Shown piece by piece: positions 55,154 to 64,000 of a DNA stretch of 64,000 bases. The position numbers and the translations under genes are program-made. Source of the stretch: Chitinophagaceae bacterium (lineage in GTDB: Bacteria; Bacteroidota; Bacteroidia; Chitinophagales; Chitinophagaceae); assembly GCA_016720745.1 (NCBI GenBank), contig JADKKA010000019.1, positions 558,001 to 622,000 on the forward strand, in the 5' to 3' direction. The notes beneath the pieces were generated by a model. That model was not told the origin of the DNA, made no database searches, and was given only the letters and a program-made list of their open reading frames with translations. Each line of letters opens with the position of its first letter. Position 1 is the stretch's first letter.

Positions 55154-56896
55154 ATGAAGCGTATACCGAAACTGATCAACTTTATTCTGCCGGCTTTATT
55201 GGTGATCACCGGTTGTAAAAAAGTATTTGATATCAAACCGCAGGACCAGCTCGACCAGACACAGGCTTATCAGAATGTATATGATGCCGATGCCGCTGTG
55301 GTGGGTATCTATGGAAAATTCATGGGCCTGGCTGACCGTTATGTTATCCTGAACGAGTTACGAGGCGACCTGCTGAATTATACCATCAATGCTGATGAAG
55401 CATTGCGGGAGATCAGTACGCATAATGTAACAGCCGGTAACCCCTATGCTAATCCCCGGCCATTCTATGAACTCATCATCAATTGCAATGATGTACTGGA
55501 GAATTTCCAGGTAATGCTGCGGGATAAAAAAATGACAGAAGGAGAATTTAACCAGCGTTATTCTGACATTGGAGCCCTTCGTTCATTTTTGTACCTCCAG
55601 CTGGGTATTCATTTTGGAGAAGTGCCTTATGTTACCTCATCTCTGAAAAATCTGGATGAAGTTAAAAATGCATCGAACTTCCCCCGGCTTCCTTTTAATA
55701 CGCTGCTCGACAGCCTGATCAGCTTCACAGAAACACTGCCCTTTAAAGATCCTTATCCCGGAGGAACCAATCTGAACATTACCGTGGATGGATATCCAAC
55801 GCAAAAATTCTTCGTTAATAAAAAGATTATACTTGGTGATCTGCATTTGTGGAAAGGCAACTATACAAGAGCCGCTGAATGGTACCGCCAGGTGATGGAA
55901 ACAGGTACACAGGGTGTCGCCAACGGAAACTACTATTCCCAGTATAAAGTGGGTTGGGACAGCAACGGTGATGTTGATCATTACGTAACTTATTCAAGGG
56001 CTGGGGATGCGAGCACACTGGTGTATAATACACAATGGCGCATCATGTTTGAACAACCCTTCGGATCTTCCGGCTTTGACCGGGAATGGGTTTGGGTACT
56101 TCCTTTCGACAGTAAATTCAAACCAGATAATTCTCTCATCAAATTATTCTCTCCATCAGGAGGTAATTACCTGGTGAAACCTTCCAAAGAAATACTGGAT
56201 CTCTGGGATGGTGAAACACAACGCCCGGCTCAGGGTCTTTCTATTCCTTATGATGCCCGTAAATTACTGAGTGTGATGAATATTGGCGGGCAGCCGGTGG
56301 CTATGAAATACCTGTATAATTATCTTAGCTATAGCAATCTTTCACCATTCAGCGCTTTAACCAAAAACGGAAAATGGTTTTTGTTCCGCCAAACACATAT
56401 GCATATGCGTTTTGCTGAAGCAGCCAACAGGGCAGGAAAGTACCGACTGGCCTGGGGATTTCTGAACAGCGGTATTGCCGGAGCATACCCTGCACCGGGG
56501 TCAGATGTGACCAATTATCACAACACTTTATTCGAATCATTCCCTTATAATTTCGATGCAAGGAACAGTGGTGGTACCGGTGTGCCTTTTTACCGGTCAG
56601 ACTGGTACCGGAATATCGGTATCAGGGCAAGGGCTAACCTGCAGGATATCACAGTTCAGGCAGCAGATAGTCTGAACACCATTGAAACAGCATTACTCAA
56701 GGAGACTGCCCTCGAGAACGCTTTTGAAGGAACACGCTGGCCGGACCTGCTTCGCATCGCCCTTCGACGCAACGATCCTTCCATCATCGCAGATAAAGTG
56801 TATAACAAATTGTTGAAAGACGGTACGGGAAATGCAGCCGCCACCAGAGCAAAACTGATGAATCCAGCTAACTGGTACCTGCCATTTAACTGGTAA
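55154..56896 (+). CDS. SusD/RagB-family glycan-binding lipoprotein
   Basis: A lipoprotein of about 580 residues with a signal ending V-I-T-G-C and then K-K-V-F-D-I-K-P-Q-D. The SusD helices include A-L-R-S-F-L-Y-L-Q-L-G and the C-terminal block A-L-E-N-A-F-E-G-T-R-W-P-D-L-L is clear. I start at 55154 (M-K-R-I-P-K); an ATG at 55148 is also possible. It closes the FAS1/SusC/SusD array and is followed by a probable terminator. Confidence 0.9.
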   Translation: MKRIPKLINFILPALLVITGCKKVFDIKPQDQLDQTQAYQNVYDADAAVVGIYGKFMGLADRYVILNELRGDLLNYTINADEALREISTHNVTAGNPYANPRPFYELIINCNDVLENFQVMLRDKKMTEGEFNQRYSDIGALRSFLYLQLGIHFGEVPYVTSSLKNLDEVKNASNFPRLPFNTLLDSLISFTETLPFKDPYPGGTNLNITVDGYPTQKFFVNKKIILGDLHLWKGNYTRAAEWYRQVMETGTQGVANGNYYSQYKVGWDSNGDVDHYVTYSRAGDASTLVYNTQWRIMFEQPFGSSGFDREWVWVLPFDSKFKPDNSLIKLFSPSGGNYLVKPSKEILDLWDGETQRPAQGLSIPYDARKLLSVMNIGGQPVAMKYLYNYLSYSNLSPFSALTKNGKWFLFRQTHMHMRFAEAANRAGKYRLAWGFLNSGIAGAYPAPGSDVTNYHNTLFESFPYNFDARNSGGTGVPFYRSDWYRNIGIRARANLQDITVQAADSLNTIETALLKETALENAFEGTRWPDLLRIALRRNDPSIIADKVYNKLLKDGTGNAAATRAKLMNPANWYLPFNW

Positions 56897-56937
56897 TGAT
56901 TTAAACTGAGTTCTTTTCGCAAGCAATCGATAGAAAG

Positions 56938-56970
56938 GGCCCCGGATTCATTTTCGGGGTCATTTTCTTT
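56938..56970 (+). terminator. Probable rho-independent terminator after SusD
   Basis: GGCCCCG (56938-56944) pairs with CGGGGTC (56955-56961) with one G-T wobble, closing a 10-base loop, followed by ATTTTCTTTTTT. It lies between the SusD stop and the GH105 gene, so the hydrolase group probably has its own promoter. Confidence 0.7.
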
Positions 56971-57019
56971 TTTAGTCAGGTTATATACGACGAAATTGCA
57001 ATATCTAAACTAACGACAT

Positions 57020-58381
57020 ATGCAAAACAGGTTGAACTGCCTTTTACTGACCGGCGCTGTTTTGGTAAGCGAAATTATTTTTGCTCAGCCCAAAACCGGA
57101 AATGATGTAACCACTCCGCTCCATGCCCTGAAAGTGGACTACCCTGTTCCTTATGAGCCACCCACAAAGGAAAATGTAAAATCAGTAGTCGACCGGATTT
57201 TTAATTACCTCGATGCAGTAACCCCGGCCCAGATGGTAAACAAACAAACTGGTGCGGTGTTGAATTCCCCGGCAGAACTGGATACCAATAGCGCTGTCAA
57301 ACAAGGCGACTTCAGGCTGACCAGTTATGAATGGGGAGTGACCTACTCCGCCATGCAGCGGGCCACAGAAGTAACCGGAGATAAAAAGTACAGCGAATAT
57401 GCGCGCAGCCGCTTTGACTTTTTGCGGAAATGGGTACCGGCTGTAAAAGAAAAATTTTCAATTGAATATATTGATCGGAAAAGGTTCTTAAATCAACCCA
57501 TCGATCCCCGGGCATTGGATGATGCGGGAGCAGTATGTGCAGCCATGATTAAATCCGAAAGGAGCGGACTGACCAATAATCTGCGTCCACTAATCAATAA
57601 TTATATCCAGTATGTATTTGGTAAAGAATACCGGTTTAAGGATGGTACGATTGGCAGGAACAGGCCACAAAAAAATACACTCTGGCTGGATGACCTGTAT
57701 ATGTATATTCCTGCGGTGGCACAAATGGGAAAGTTAACCGGTGATAAAAAATATTACGACGATTGTGTAAAGCAGGTGCTGGCTTACAGCAAAAGAATGT
57801 TTAATAAAGAGAAAGGTTTATACATGCATGGCTGGGTGGAAAGCATGGAAGTGCATCCGCAGTTTCACTGGGGCCGTGCCAATGGATGGGCCTTACTGGC
57901 CATGAGCGAATTGCTGGATGTATTGCCGGAGAACCACGCCGGAAGACCAGCCGTATTATCTCAGTTCCGGGAATTGGTAAAAGGACTTGCCCGTTACCAG
58001 AGCGGTTCAGGATTCTGGCACCAGCTGCTCGATAAAGAAGATTCTTATCTGGAAACATCAGCTACAGCCATTTATTCCTATTGCATTGCCCACGCCTGTA
58101 ACAAAGGCTGGATTGATCCTATGACCTACGGCCCTATGAGCATCCTGGCCTGGAATGCGGTTTCAACTAAAATCAATGAACGCGGACAAGTAGAAGGAAC
58201 CTGTGTTGGAACAGGCATGGCATTTGATCCGGCCTTCTATTATCATCGTCCCGTGAATGTTTTTGCAGCACATGGATACGGACCAGCCCTGCTGGCTGGG
58301 ACTGAAATCTATGAACTGCTGAACAATTTTACTTTTTATATGAACGACAGTGCACTTCAACTCAAGGAGAAAAATAAATGA
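57020..58381 (+). CDS. GH105-type unsaturated glucuronyl/galacturonyl hydrolase, secreted
   Basis: A 453-residue GH88/GH105 relative, longer than the enzyme at 34435-35562. The alpha/alpha-barrel blocks are L-W-L-D-D-L-Y-M-Y (with the catalytic Asp), H-W-G-R-A-N-G-W-A and, near the C-terminus, H-G-Y-G-P-A-L-L-A-G. A Sec signal ends I-I-F-A-Q. It likely hydrolyses an unsaturated uronic acid from pectic oligomers after lyase action. It starts a plus-strand group in which each gene overlaps the next by 4 bp (ATGA at 58378). Confidence 0.87.
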   Translation: MQNRLNCLLLTGAVLVSEIIFAQPKTGNDVTTPLHALKVDYPVPYEPPTKENVKSVVDRIFNYLDAVTPAQMVNKQTGAVLNSPAELDTNSAVKQGDFRLTSYEWGVTYSAMQRATEVTGDKKYSEYARSRFDFLRKWVPAVKEKFSIEYIDRKRFLNQPIDPRALDDAGAVCAAMIKSERSGLTNNLRPLINNYIQYVFGKEYRFKDGTIGRNRPQKNTLWLDDLYMYIPAVAQMGKLTGDKKYYDDCVKQVLAYSKRMFNKEKGLYMHGWVESMEVHPQFHWGRANGWALLAMSELLDVLPENHAGRPAVLSQFRELVKGLARYQSGSGFWHQLLDKEDSYLETSATAIYSYCIAHACNKGWIDPMTYGPMSILAWNAVSTKINERGQVEGTCVGTGMAFDPAFYYHRPVNVFAAHGYGPALLAGTEIYELLNNFTFYMNDSALQLKEKNK

Positions 58382-60369
58382 GAAGAACAGTAATCATCAT
58401 CGCTTTAATTGCCTTTAGCGTGGTTAGCAGGGGACAGCGACAACTCACAGTTGAAGCAGATAAGAGCATTACGCCAGTGGCATCCACCATGTGGGGTGTT
58501 TTTTTTGAAGACATCAACTTTGGTGCCGATGGCGGACTGTATGCCGAACTGGTGAAGAACCGCTCCTTTGAATTTCCCCTTCCGATGATGGGATGGCGGG
58601 AAAACAGGGTGAATTACCAGAAGGGAAGAATGCTCGTCATCAACCGGGCCGCCAGTTCCTCCAATCCCCGCTTTGCAAGAGTAACCATCAACCAGCCCGA
58701 AGGCAATTATTCCATCAGCAATGAAGGCTACAGAGGAATAGGAATTCAAAAAGGGGCGCAATATAATTTTTCCATCATGGCCAGACAGGAATCCGGAAAT
58801 GGAATGAAACTCAGGATTCAGTTGCTGAATAATGCCGGAAAAGAAATTGGAAATGCATACCTGGATGGTTTCTCAAAAGACTGGGCCACGTATAAAATTT
58901 CTATTAGCAGTACTGACTCAGCCCAAAGAGGAAAACTGAACCTGATTTTCGAAGGGGCCGGTGTAATGGATATTGATATGGTCTCTCTTTTTCCAAAGGA
59001 TACCTGGAAACAAAGACCCGGCGGACTGAGAAAGGACCTGGTACAAAAAATCGCAGATCTCAAACCCGGCTTTATCCGTTTTCCCGGAGGATGTATCGTG
59101 GAAGGGCGTGACCTGACCAACCGTTATCAATGGAAGACTACTGTTGGCCGGGTAGATGAAAGAAAATTGATAATGAACCGCTGGAATGTGGAATTTCCCC
59201 GTAAAGCGGCTCCTGATTATTACCAGAGTTTCGGGCTTGGTTTCTTTGAATACTTCCAGCTGGCCGAAGATCTGGGTGCAGAACCCTTGCCCATTCTCAA
59301 CTGTGGTATGGCCTGTCAGTTCAACAGCGGGGAAGTAGCGGCCATGGATGAACTGCAGCCTTATATTGAAGATGCCCTCGACCTGATTGAATTTGCCAAT
59401 GGTCCTGTTACTAGCCGCTGGGGCAAGCTCCGCAGTGACATGGGACATCCCGCTCCCTTCAATATGAAATTACTCGGAGTGGGAAATGAACAATGGGAAC
59501 CGCAATACATCGAGCGATATCGTGTATTTGAAAAAGCAATTCTCGATGTTTATCCGAATATCAAAATTGTATCCGGTGCCGGCCCTTATGCAGAAGGGGA
59601 GTATTTCAATTATGCCTGGAAAGAACTCAAAAATTCCAACGCAGCATTTATTGATGAACATTATTACAAACCGCCATCCTGGTTCCTGAATAATGCAGCC
59701 CGGTACGACAATTACGAAAGAAAGGGCCCCAAAATTTTTGCCGGTGAATATGCTGCCCATGTAAAGGGGAATCCCACTGATGGAGAAGGCATGAACTGCT
59801 GGGAAAGCGCCCTGGCCGAAGCCGCCTTCATGACCGGCCTGGAAAGAAATGCAGATATCGTGCAAATGTGTTCTTATGCACCTTTACTGGCCCATACCGA
59901 TGCATGGCAATGGCGGCCCGACCTGATCTGGTTTGATAACCTGAACAGCGTGGCTACGCCCAACTACTACGTGCAACAACTTTTTTCCGTAAATAAGGGC
60001 ACTGATGTGGTAGGGATTTCAGAAGCCGGCAAACCAATTGCCGGGAAAGACAGTCTTTATGCAAGCGCCGTCACAGATCGCAATAAAAAGGAATTGATCA
60101 TTAAACTGGTGAATACCGCCAGTACCTCTCAAACGGCTGCCATTGATCTGAAAGGGTTCCAGCCGGACAAAAAAGCAGGAACAGTTCAGTTACTGTACAG
60201 CAGCAATCCGGCAGCATTTAATAAACTGAGTGCTTTGGAGAATTTAAAACCGGAGGTAAAATCCATCATGGTCAATACAAAAAAATTGACTTATGAATTG
60301 CCAGCTTCTTCTGTAACTGTAATTACGATACCGTATAAAGTATTGCCGGTACCGCATAAAAAGAAATGA
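58378..60369 (+). CDS. GH51 alpha-L-arabinofuranosidase, secreted
   Basis: A 663-residue GH51 enzyme that releases terminal alpha-L-arabinofuranose. Acid/base Glu371 lies in G-V-G-N-E-Q-W and nucleophile Glu457 in F-A-G-E-Y-A-A-H. Residues about 90-200 resemble a CBM4/9-type jelly roll inserted before the barrel, and a C-terminal beta domain follows. The signal is residues 1-20 (ending S-R-G-Q). It overlaps the genes on both sides by 4 bp. Together with GH105 and CE12 it fits arabinan side chains of rhamnogalacturonan I. Confidence 0.92.
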   Translation: MRRTVIIIALIAFSVVSRGQRQLTVEADKSITPVASTMWGVFFEDINFGADGGLYAELVKNRSFEFPLPMMGWRENRVNYQKGRMLVINRAASSSNPRFARVTINQPEGNYSISNEGYRGIGIQKGAQYNFSIMARQESGNGMKLRIQLLNNAGKEIGNAYLDGFSKDWATYKISISSTDSAQRGKLNLIFEGAGVMDIDMVSLFPKDTWKQRPGGLRKDLVQKIADLKPGFIRFPGGCIVEGRDLTNRYQWKTTVGRVDERKLIMNRWNVEFPRKAAPDYYQSFGLGFFEYFQLAEDLGAEPLPILNCGMACQFNSGEVAAMDELQPYIEDALDLIEFANGPVTSRWGKLRSDMGHPAPFNMKLLGVGNEQWEPQYIERYRVFEKAILDVYPNIKIVSGAGPYAEGEYFNYAWKELKNSNAAFIDEHYYKPPSWFLNNAARYDNYERKGPKIFAGEYAAHVKGNPTDGEGMNCWESALAEAAFMTGLERNADIVQMCSYAPLLAHTDAWQWRPDLIWFDNLNSVATPNYYVQQLFSVNKGTDVVGISEAGKPIAGKDSLYASAVTDRNKKELIIKLVNTASTSQTAAIDLKGFQPDKKAGTVQLLYSSNPAAFNKLSALENLKPEVKSIMVNTKKLTYELPASSVTVITIPYKVLPVPHKKK

Positions 60370-62813
60370 GAAAGATAGTCTTCATTGTAGTACTGATTCT
60401 AGCAGGATCGGCTGCCAGCCGGGCCCAGCAACAGCTGACCCTATGGTACGATAAACCTGCGCGCGACTGGAATGAAGCATTACCCCTTGGAAATGGCCGC
60501 TTAGGTGCTATGATCTTCGGTCGCTCGGATACAGAACTAATACAGCTGAATGAACAAACACTTTGGACCGGCGGTCCTGTGAATAATAATCCCAATCCGG
60601 ATGCGATGAAATACCTTCAACCGGTAAGGGAAGAAATTTTTCGCGACAGCATTAATAAAGCTGTTCGTCTCCTTAGAAAAATGCAGGGCCCCAATACTGA
60701 AATGTACCAGCCACTGGGCAATATTCAGATTATTTCAAAATATGCAGGGCCTGTTACCAGCATTCACCGGGATCTTGATATCAGCAAAGCCATCGCTTCA
60801 ACCACTATTGAAGCAGGTGGCACCACTTACCGGAAAGAAATAATTGCCAGTGCACCCGATCAGGTAATCGTTTTTAGGATTACTGCCAGCAGTCCCGGGG
60901 CTTTGAATTTTACCGTTCATGCCTCCCATGAATTACAATGCCGTAAAAAAGTAAACGGTGATAAAGAACTGGTACTTCAGGGTAAAGCCCGTATCACCAA
61001 TGATGAAAGACGGAATCCAAAACCGTTTATATATCAGGATAGTCTGGGTTGTGATGGGATGAGATTTCAATTCAATGTGAAAGCTGTTAGCGCAACTGGA
61101 CATGTTAGTAGTACTGATACTTCTCTAGTAATCACCGGGGCTACTGAAGTGCTTTTGTATGTATCTGCTGCTACCAGTTTTAATGGCATTGATAAATGTC
61201 CGGATAAAGATGGAAAAGATGAAGCGGCACTTGCTGCTTCCTACCTGCAAAAAGCCCTGAGTAAAAGCTGGAAGCAACTGCTCACTTCACATGTAAAAGA
61301 TTATCAGCAGTACTTTAACCGGGTCAGCCTTTCCTTAAATAAAGCCACAGCACCTGCCAAACCAATCAATGAGCGATTATTGGATTACCAGAAAGGTGGA
61401 GCCGATTATGCTCTGGAGGAATTATTCTTTCAGTATGGCCGCTACCTGTTGATATGTTCATCCAGACCTGGAGGCTTCCCTGCCAACCTGCAGGGGATCT
61501 GGAACCAGCTGATTCGTCCATCCTGGCGCAGTAACTATACCACCAATATCAACCTGCAGATGAATTACTGGATGGCCCTGCCCACCAACCTGCCGGAAAT
61601 GAATACCAACCTGGTGGAACATATCAAACGTATGGCAAAGAATGGTACAGCCACAGCACGTAACTACTATAATATGCGTGGATGGGCCGTTCATCACAAC
61701 AGTGATATGTGGGCACAAACCAATCCGGTAGGAGAGGGCAATGGAGACCCCAAATGGGCCAACTGGAGCCTGGGTAGCCCCTGGCTGAGTCAGCATCTGT
61801 ACGAGCATTATCGCTTTACCGCCGATAAAAAGTATTTGAAAGAAGTTGCCTATCCTTTGATGAAATCTGCAGCTGAGTTCTGTCTCGACTGGCTGGTTGA
61901 AAAAAACGGCGTACTGGTTACAGTACCTTCCACTTCTCCTGAAAACGTATACCTCCATCCCCGTGGTTTCAAAGGGACTGTCACAATTGCTTCTGCGATG
62001 GATATGGAAATTATCTGGGACCTTTTCACCAACCTGATAGAAGCCACTGAAATATTAAATACGGACAAAGAATTTGCCAGTCTGCTCCGGCAAAAAAGAG
62101 CATTGCTCAATCCATTAAAGATTGGTAAAAAAGGAAACCTGGTGGAATGGTATGACGACTGGGAAGATGAAGAGCCCACCCATCGCCATGTATCACATGC
62201 ATTCGCACTGCATCCCGGCCGGCAGATTTCTCCCTTGCTCGATACCGGTTTCTCAAAGGCCGTGACGAAAACACTGGAGCTGAGAGGGGATGACGGTACA
62301 GGTTGGAGTATCGCCTGGAAAATTAATTTCTGGGCAAGATTACTGGATGGCGATCATGCCTATAAACTATATCGAAATCTGCTGCATCTCACCAAAGAAT
62401 ACAGCAAAGAAGTTTATTCCGGTGGCGGAGGAGTATACCCCAATTTATTTGATGCCCATCCGCCGTTTCAGATTGATGGCAATTTTGGCGCCACAGCGGG
62501 TGTCGCTGAAATCTTGCTGCAAAGTCATTTGGATCAGATACAAATTCTGCCGGCCCTTCCTGCCGCATGGAAAGAAGGAAATGTAAAAGGCCTGATGGCC
62601 CGCGGAAATTTTGAAATCGACATCTGGTGGTCAAATGGTCTGCTAACCCGGTCGATTGTTCGTGCACGTAAAGGAGGAACATGCCGTATCAGGACTTCTG
62701 TGCCTGTAACGCTTAACGGAAAAGAGTTGAAACCAATCTTAAAAGATGACAAAGGCTGGCTGATCAGTTTCAATACCATTGCAGGTCAGCAGTACGAATT
62801 AAAAGTAAAATGA
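60366..62813 (+). CDS. GH95 alpha-L-fucosidase/alpha-L-galactosidase, secreted
   Basis: An 815-residue GH95 enzyme. Family landmarks are G-N-G-R-L-G-A-M-I near residue 40, N-L-Q-G-I-W-N, the Asn pair in T-N-I-N-L-Q-M-N-Y-W, the acid Glu526 in S-P-E-N-V and Asp704 in Q-I-D-G-N-F-G. These match the Glu/Asn/Asp machinery of inverting alpha-1,2-L-fucosidases; some GH95 members prefer L-galactose. A Sec signal ends S-R-A-Q. It likely strips fucose or L-galactose caps from xyloglucan or pectic chains. It overlaps GH51 and the CE12-like gene by 4 bp each. Confidence 0.9.
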   Translation: MRKIVFIVVLILAGSAASRAQQQLTLWYDKPARDWNEALPLGNGRLGAMIFGRSDTELIQLNEQTLWTGGPVNNNPNPDAMKYLQPVREEIFRDSINKAVRLLRKMQGPNTEMYQPLGNIQIISKYAGPVTSIHRDLDISKAIASTTIEAGGTTYRKEIIASAPDQVIVFRITASSPGALNFTVHASHELQCRKKVNGDKELVLQGKARITNDERRNPKPFIYQDSLGCDGMRFQFNVKAVSATGHVSSTDTSLVITGATEVLLYVSAATSFNGIDKCPDKDGKDEAALAASYLQKALSKSWKQLLTSHVKDYQQYFNRVSLSLNKATAPAKPINERLLDYQKGGADYALEELFFQYGRYLLICSSRPGGFPANLQGIWNQLIRPSWRSNYTTNINLQMNYWMALPTNLPEMNTNLVEHIKRMAKNGTATARNYYNMRGWAVHHNSDMWAQTNPVGEGNGDPKWANWSLGSPWLSQHLYEHYRFTADKKYLKEVAYPLMKSAAEFCLDWLVEKNGVLVTVPSTSPENVYLHPRGFKGTVTIASAMDMEIIWDLFTNLIEATEILNTDKEFASLLRQKRALLNPLKIGKKGNLVEWYDDWEDEEPTHRHVSHAFALHPGRQISPLLDTGFSKAVTKTLELRGDDGTGWSIAWKINFWARLLDGDHAYKLYRNLLHLTKEYSKEVYSGGGGVYPNLFDAHPPFQIDGNFGATAGVAEILLQSHLDQIQILPALPAAWKEGNVKGLMARGNFEIDIWWSNGLLTRSIVRARKGGTCRIRTSVPVTLNGKELKPILKDDKGWLISFNTIAGQQYELKVK

Positions 62814-64000
62814 TGAAAAGTATTTTCGGGATACTAATTGGATTGGCTGCATGGATTACCTGCAACGCTCAGCAACCGGTATTCCGTTTTGATTTCGGCC
62901 CGGGTCGGGTGATGAAAGGTTATACCCCCGTTACTGCTTCTACCCGCTATTCAGATGAAACCGGTTATGGCTTCGATAAATATTCCCTCAGTCTTGAAGC
63001 GGTTGATGCCGGAACCAGTAATCCGCTCACTTCCGATTATATAACCAGTAATAAACCTTTTTATTTTTCTGTCAAACTCCCAGAAGGTAATTATGATGTA
63101 AAAGTAATTATAGGTGACCCGAATGGAACCTCTTCAGCGACCATCCGTGCTGAATGCAGAAGATGGATGGTTGAAAAAGTTAATACGGCCAAAGGAAAAT
63201 TTGCCACCGTGAATTTTACAGTTCATGTAAAAGACAGCCTGATCCGTGATTCAGCCGGTACAACAGTAAGCAAAGTGCGACTCAAAGAGAGAGAGCTCAA
63301 CTACCTGCACTGGGATCATAAACTGACCATCGAATTTAATGGCGCTGAACCTAAAATATGTGCGCTGGAGATAACGCCGAATAAAACAGCTACCACTGTT
63401 TTTCTGGCGGGCAACTCTACCGTTGTTGACCAGGATAAAGAACCCTGGGCTGCCTGGGGACAAATGATTCCTGCTTTTTTCCAGGCAAAAAAAATAGCCA
63501 TTGCCAATTATGCTGAATCCGGAGAGGCGTTGAATTCTTTTCGCTCTGCGCGCAGACTTGAAAAAATACTGAGCCTGATGAAAAAAGGAGATTACCTCTT
63601 CATCGAATTTGGTCATAATGACCAAAAACAAAAAGGGGAAGGAGTGGGTCCTTTTACATCTTATAAAAAAGAATTGCTACGCTACATCAGTGAGGTCAGA
63701 AATAAAGGAGGGATTCCCGTACTGGTCACCTCCATGCACCGGAGAAGCTTTGATTCAAGCGGGCACATTAATAATACACTGGGCGATTATCCCGAGGCTG
63801 TGAGGCAGGCTGCACAGGAAACCGGTACGGCCCTGATTGATCTGAATGCAATGAGTAAAATATTGTATGAGGCCTGGGGGCCCGTTGAATCATTGAAAGC
63901 ATTTGTGCATTATCCCGCTAATACATTTCCGGGACAGGATAAAAAACTGGAGGACAATACCCATTTCAATACTTATGGTGCCTGGCAAATTGCCAAATGT
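62810..64000 (+). CDS. CE12-like rhamnogalacturonan acetylesterase, secreted (3' end outside window)
   Basis: A reading frame from the ATG at 62810 stays open to the window end (397 residues). After a signal ending C-N-A-Q comes a galactose-binding-like domain (F-R-F-D-F-G-P-G, about residues 20-190), then an SGNH esterase. The nucleophile Ser203 lies in L-A-G-N-S-T-V-V-D, with Asn in place of the usual Asp of G-D-S. Also seen are F-G-H-N-D-Q and the catalytic Asp382/His385 in E-D-N-T-H-F. This resembles rhamnogalacturonan acetylesterases (CE12). The start overlaps the GH95 stop (ATGA); a second ATG at 62813 is possible. Confidence 0.85.
   Translation, partial: MMKSIFGILIGLAAWITCNAQQPVFRFDFGPGRVMKGYTPVTASTRYSDETGYGFDKYSLSLEAVDAGTSNPLTSDYITSNKPFYFSVKLPEGNYDVKVIIGDPNGTSSATIRAECRRWMVEKVNTAKGKFATVNFTVHVKDSLIRDSAGTTVSKVRLKERELNYLHWDHKLTIEFNGAEPKICALEITPNKTATTVFLAGNSTVVDQDKEPWAAWGQMIPAFFQAKKIAIANYAESGEALNSFRSARRLEKILSLMKKGDYLFIEFGHNDQKQKGEGVGPFTSYKKELLRYISEVRNKGGIPVLVTSMHRRSFDSSGHINNTLGDYPEAVRQAAQETGTALIDLNAMSKILYEAWGPVESLKAFVHYPANTFPGQDKKLEDNTHFNTYGAWQIAKC

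Noticed and set aside
1..64000. CRISPR arrays, tRNA or rRNA genes, transposases, integrases, phage genes
   Set aside because: None was recognised when reading both strands; no direct-repeat array or mobile-element protein was seen.

Overview
The window looks like a chromosomal stretch of a glycan-degrading Bacteroidota species, probably close to Chitinophagaceae. This rests on four intact or broken SusC/SusD outer-membrane pairs, many secreted carbohydrate-active enzymes, Bacteroidota-style lipoproteins, starts without clear Shine-Dalgarno sites, and a mid-range GC content (judged by eye). No rRNA, tRNA, CRISPR array, integrase or insertion sequence was seen. Almost every gene serves capture, deconstruction or catabolism of plant cell-wall polysaccharide.

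Layout. (1) 1-9851, plus strand: GH127, two GH43 enzymes, a CE4-CE15 esterase fusion and two Gfo/Idh/MocA oxidoreductases. This is a glucuronoarabinoxylan/arabinan set. (2) 9848-20114, minus strand: a tightly packed nine-gene operon read from an AraC-type regulator through an FGGY kinase, RraA-like, enolase-superfamily, BASS transporter, RraA-like, enolase-superfamily, Gfo/Idh/MocA and SGNH esterase genes. Most of the enzymes carry Tat or Sec signals, which suggests sugar-acid chemistry outside the cytoplasm. (3) 20308-25019, plus: an intact SusC/SusD pair divergent from the AraC gene, closed by a terminator. (4) 25235-31430, plus: IlvD/Edd dehydratase, SMP-30 lactonase lipoprotein, FAH-family protein, GH10 xylanase and GntP transporter, consistent with oxidative pentose (pentonate) catabolism. 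(5) 31441-35562, minus: a sulfatase, a frameshifted secreted protein of unknown function and a GH105 hydrolase. (6) 36141-41220, plus: a SusC gene with two compensating frameshifts and its SusD, closed by a strong terminator. (7) 41666-56896, plus: FAS1 lipoprotein, SusC, SusD, FAS1 lipoprotein (frameshifted), FAS1 lipoprotein, SusC, SusD. This dense outer-membrane cluster encodes no enzyme and is preceded by a second strong terminator hairpin. (8) 57020-64000, plus: GH105, GH51, GH95 and a CE12-like esterase cut by the window end, overlapping by 4 bp each.

Working model. Xylan, arabinan and pectic side chains are cut outside the cell by GH10, GH43, GH51, GH95, GH105, GH127 and the esterases. 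Oligomers cross through SusC/SusD complexes, and FAS1 lipoproteins may help capture them. Released sugars may be oxidised and dehydrated in the periplasm (Gfo/Idh, enolase superfamily, RraA) or lactonised, imported as aldonates by GntP and dehydrated in the cytoplasm (IlvD/Edd, FAH).

The most notable points are the exported sugar-acid operon with a duplicated enolase/RraA module, the FAS1-SusCD array, and four single-base frameshifts confined to 34-50 kb. Those frameshifts may be sequence errors or real decay.
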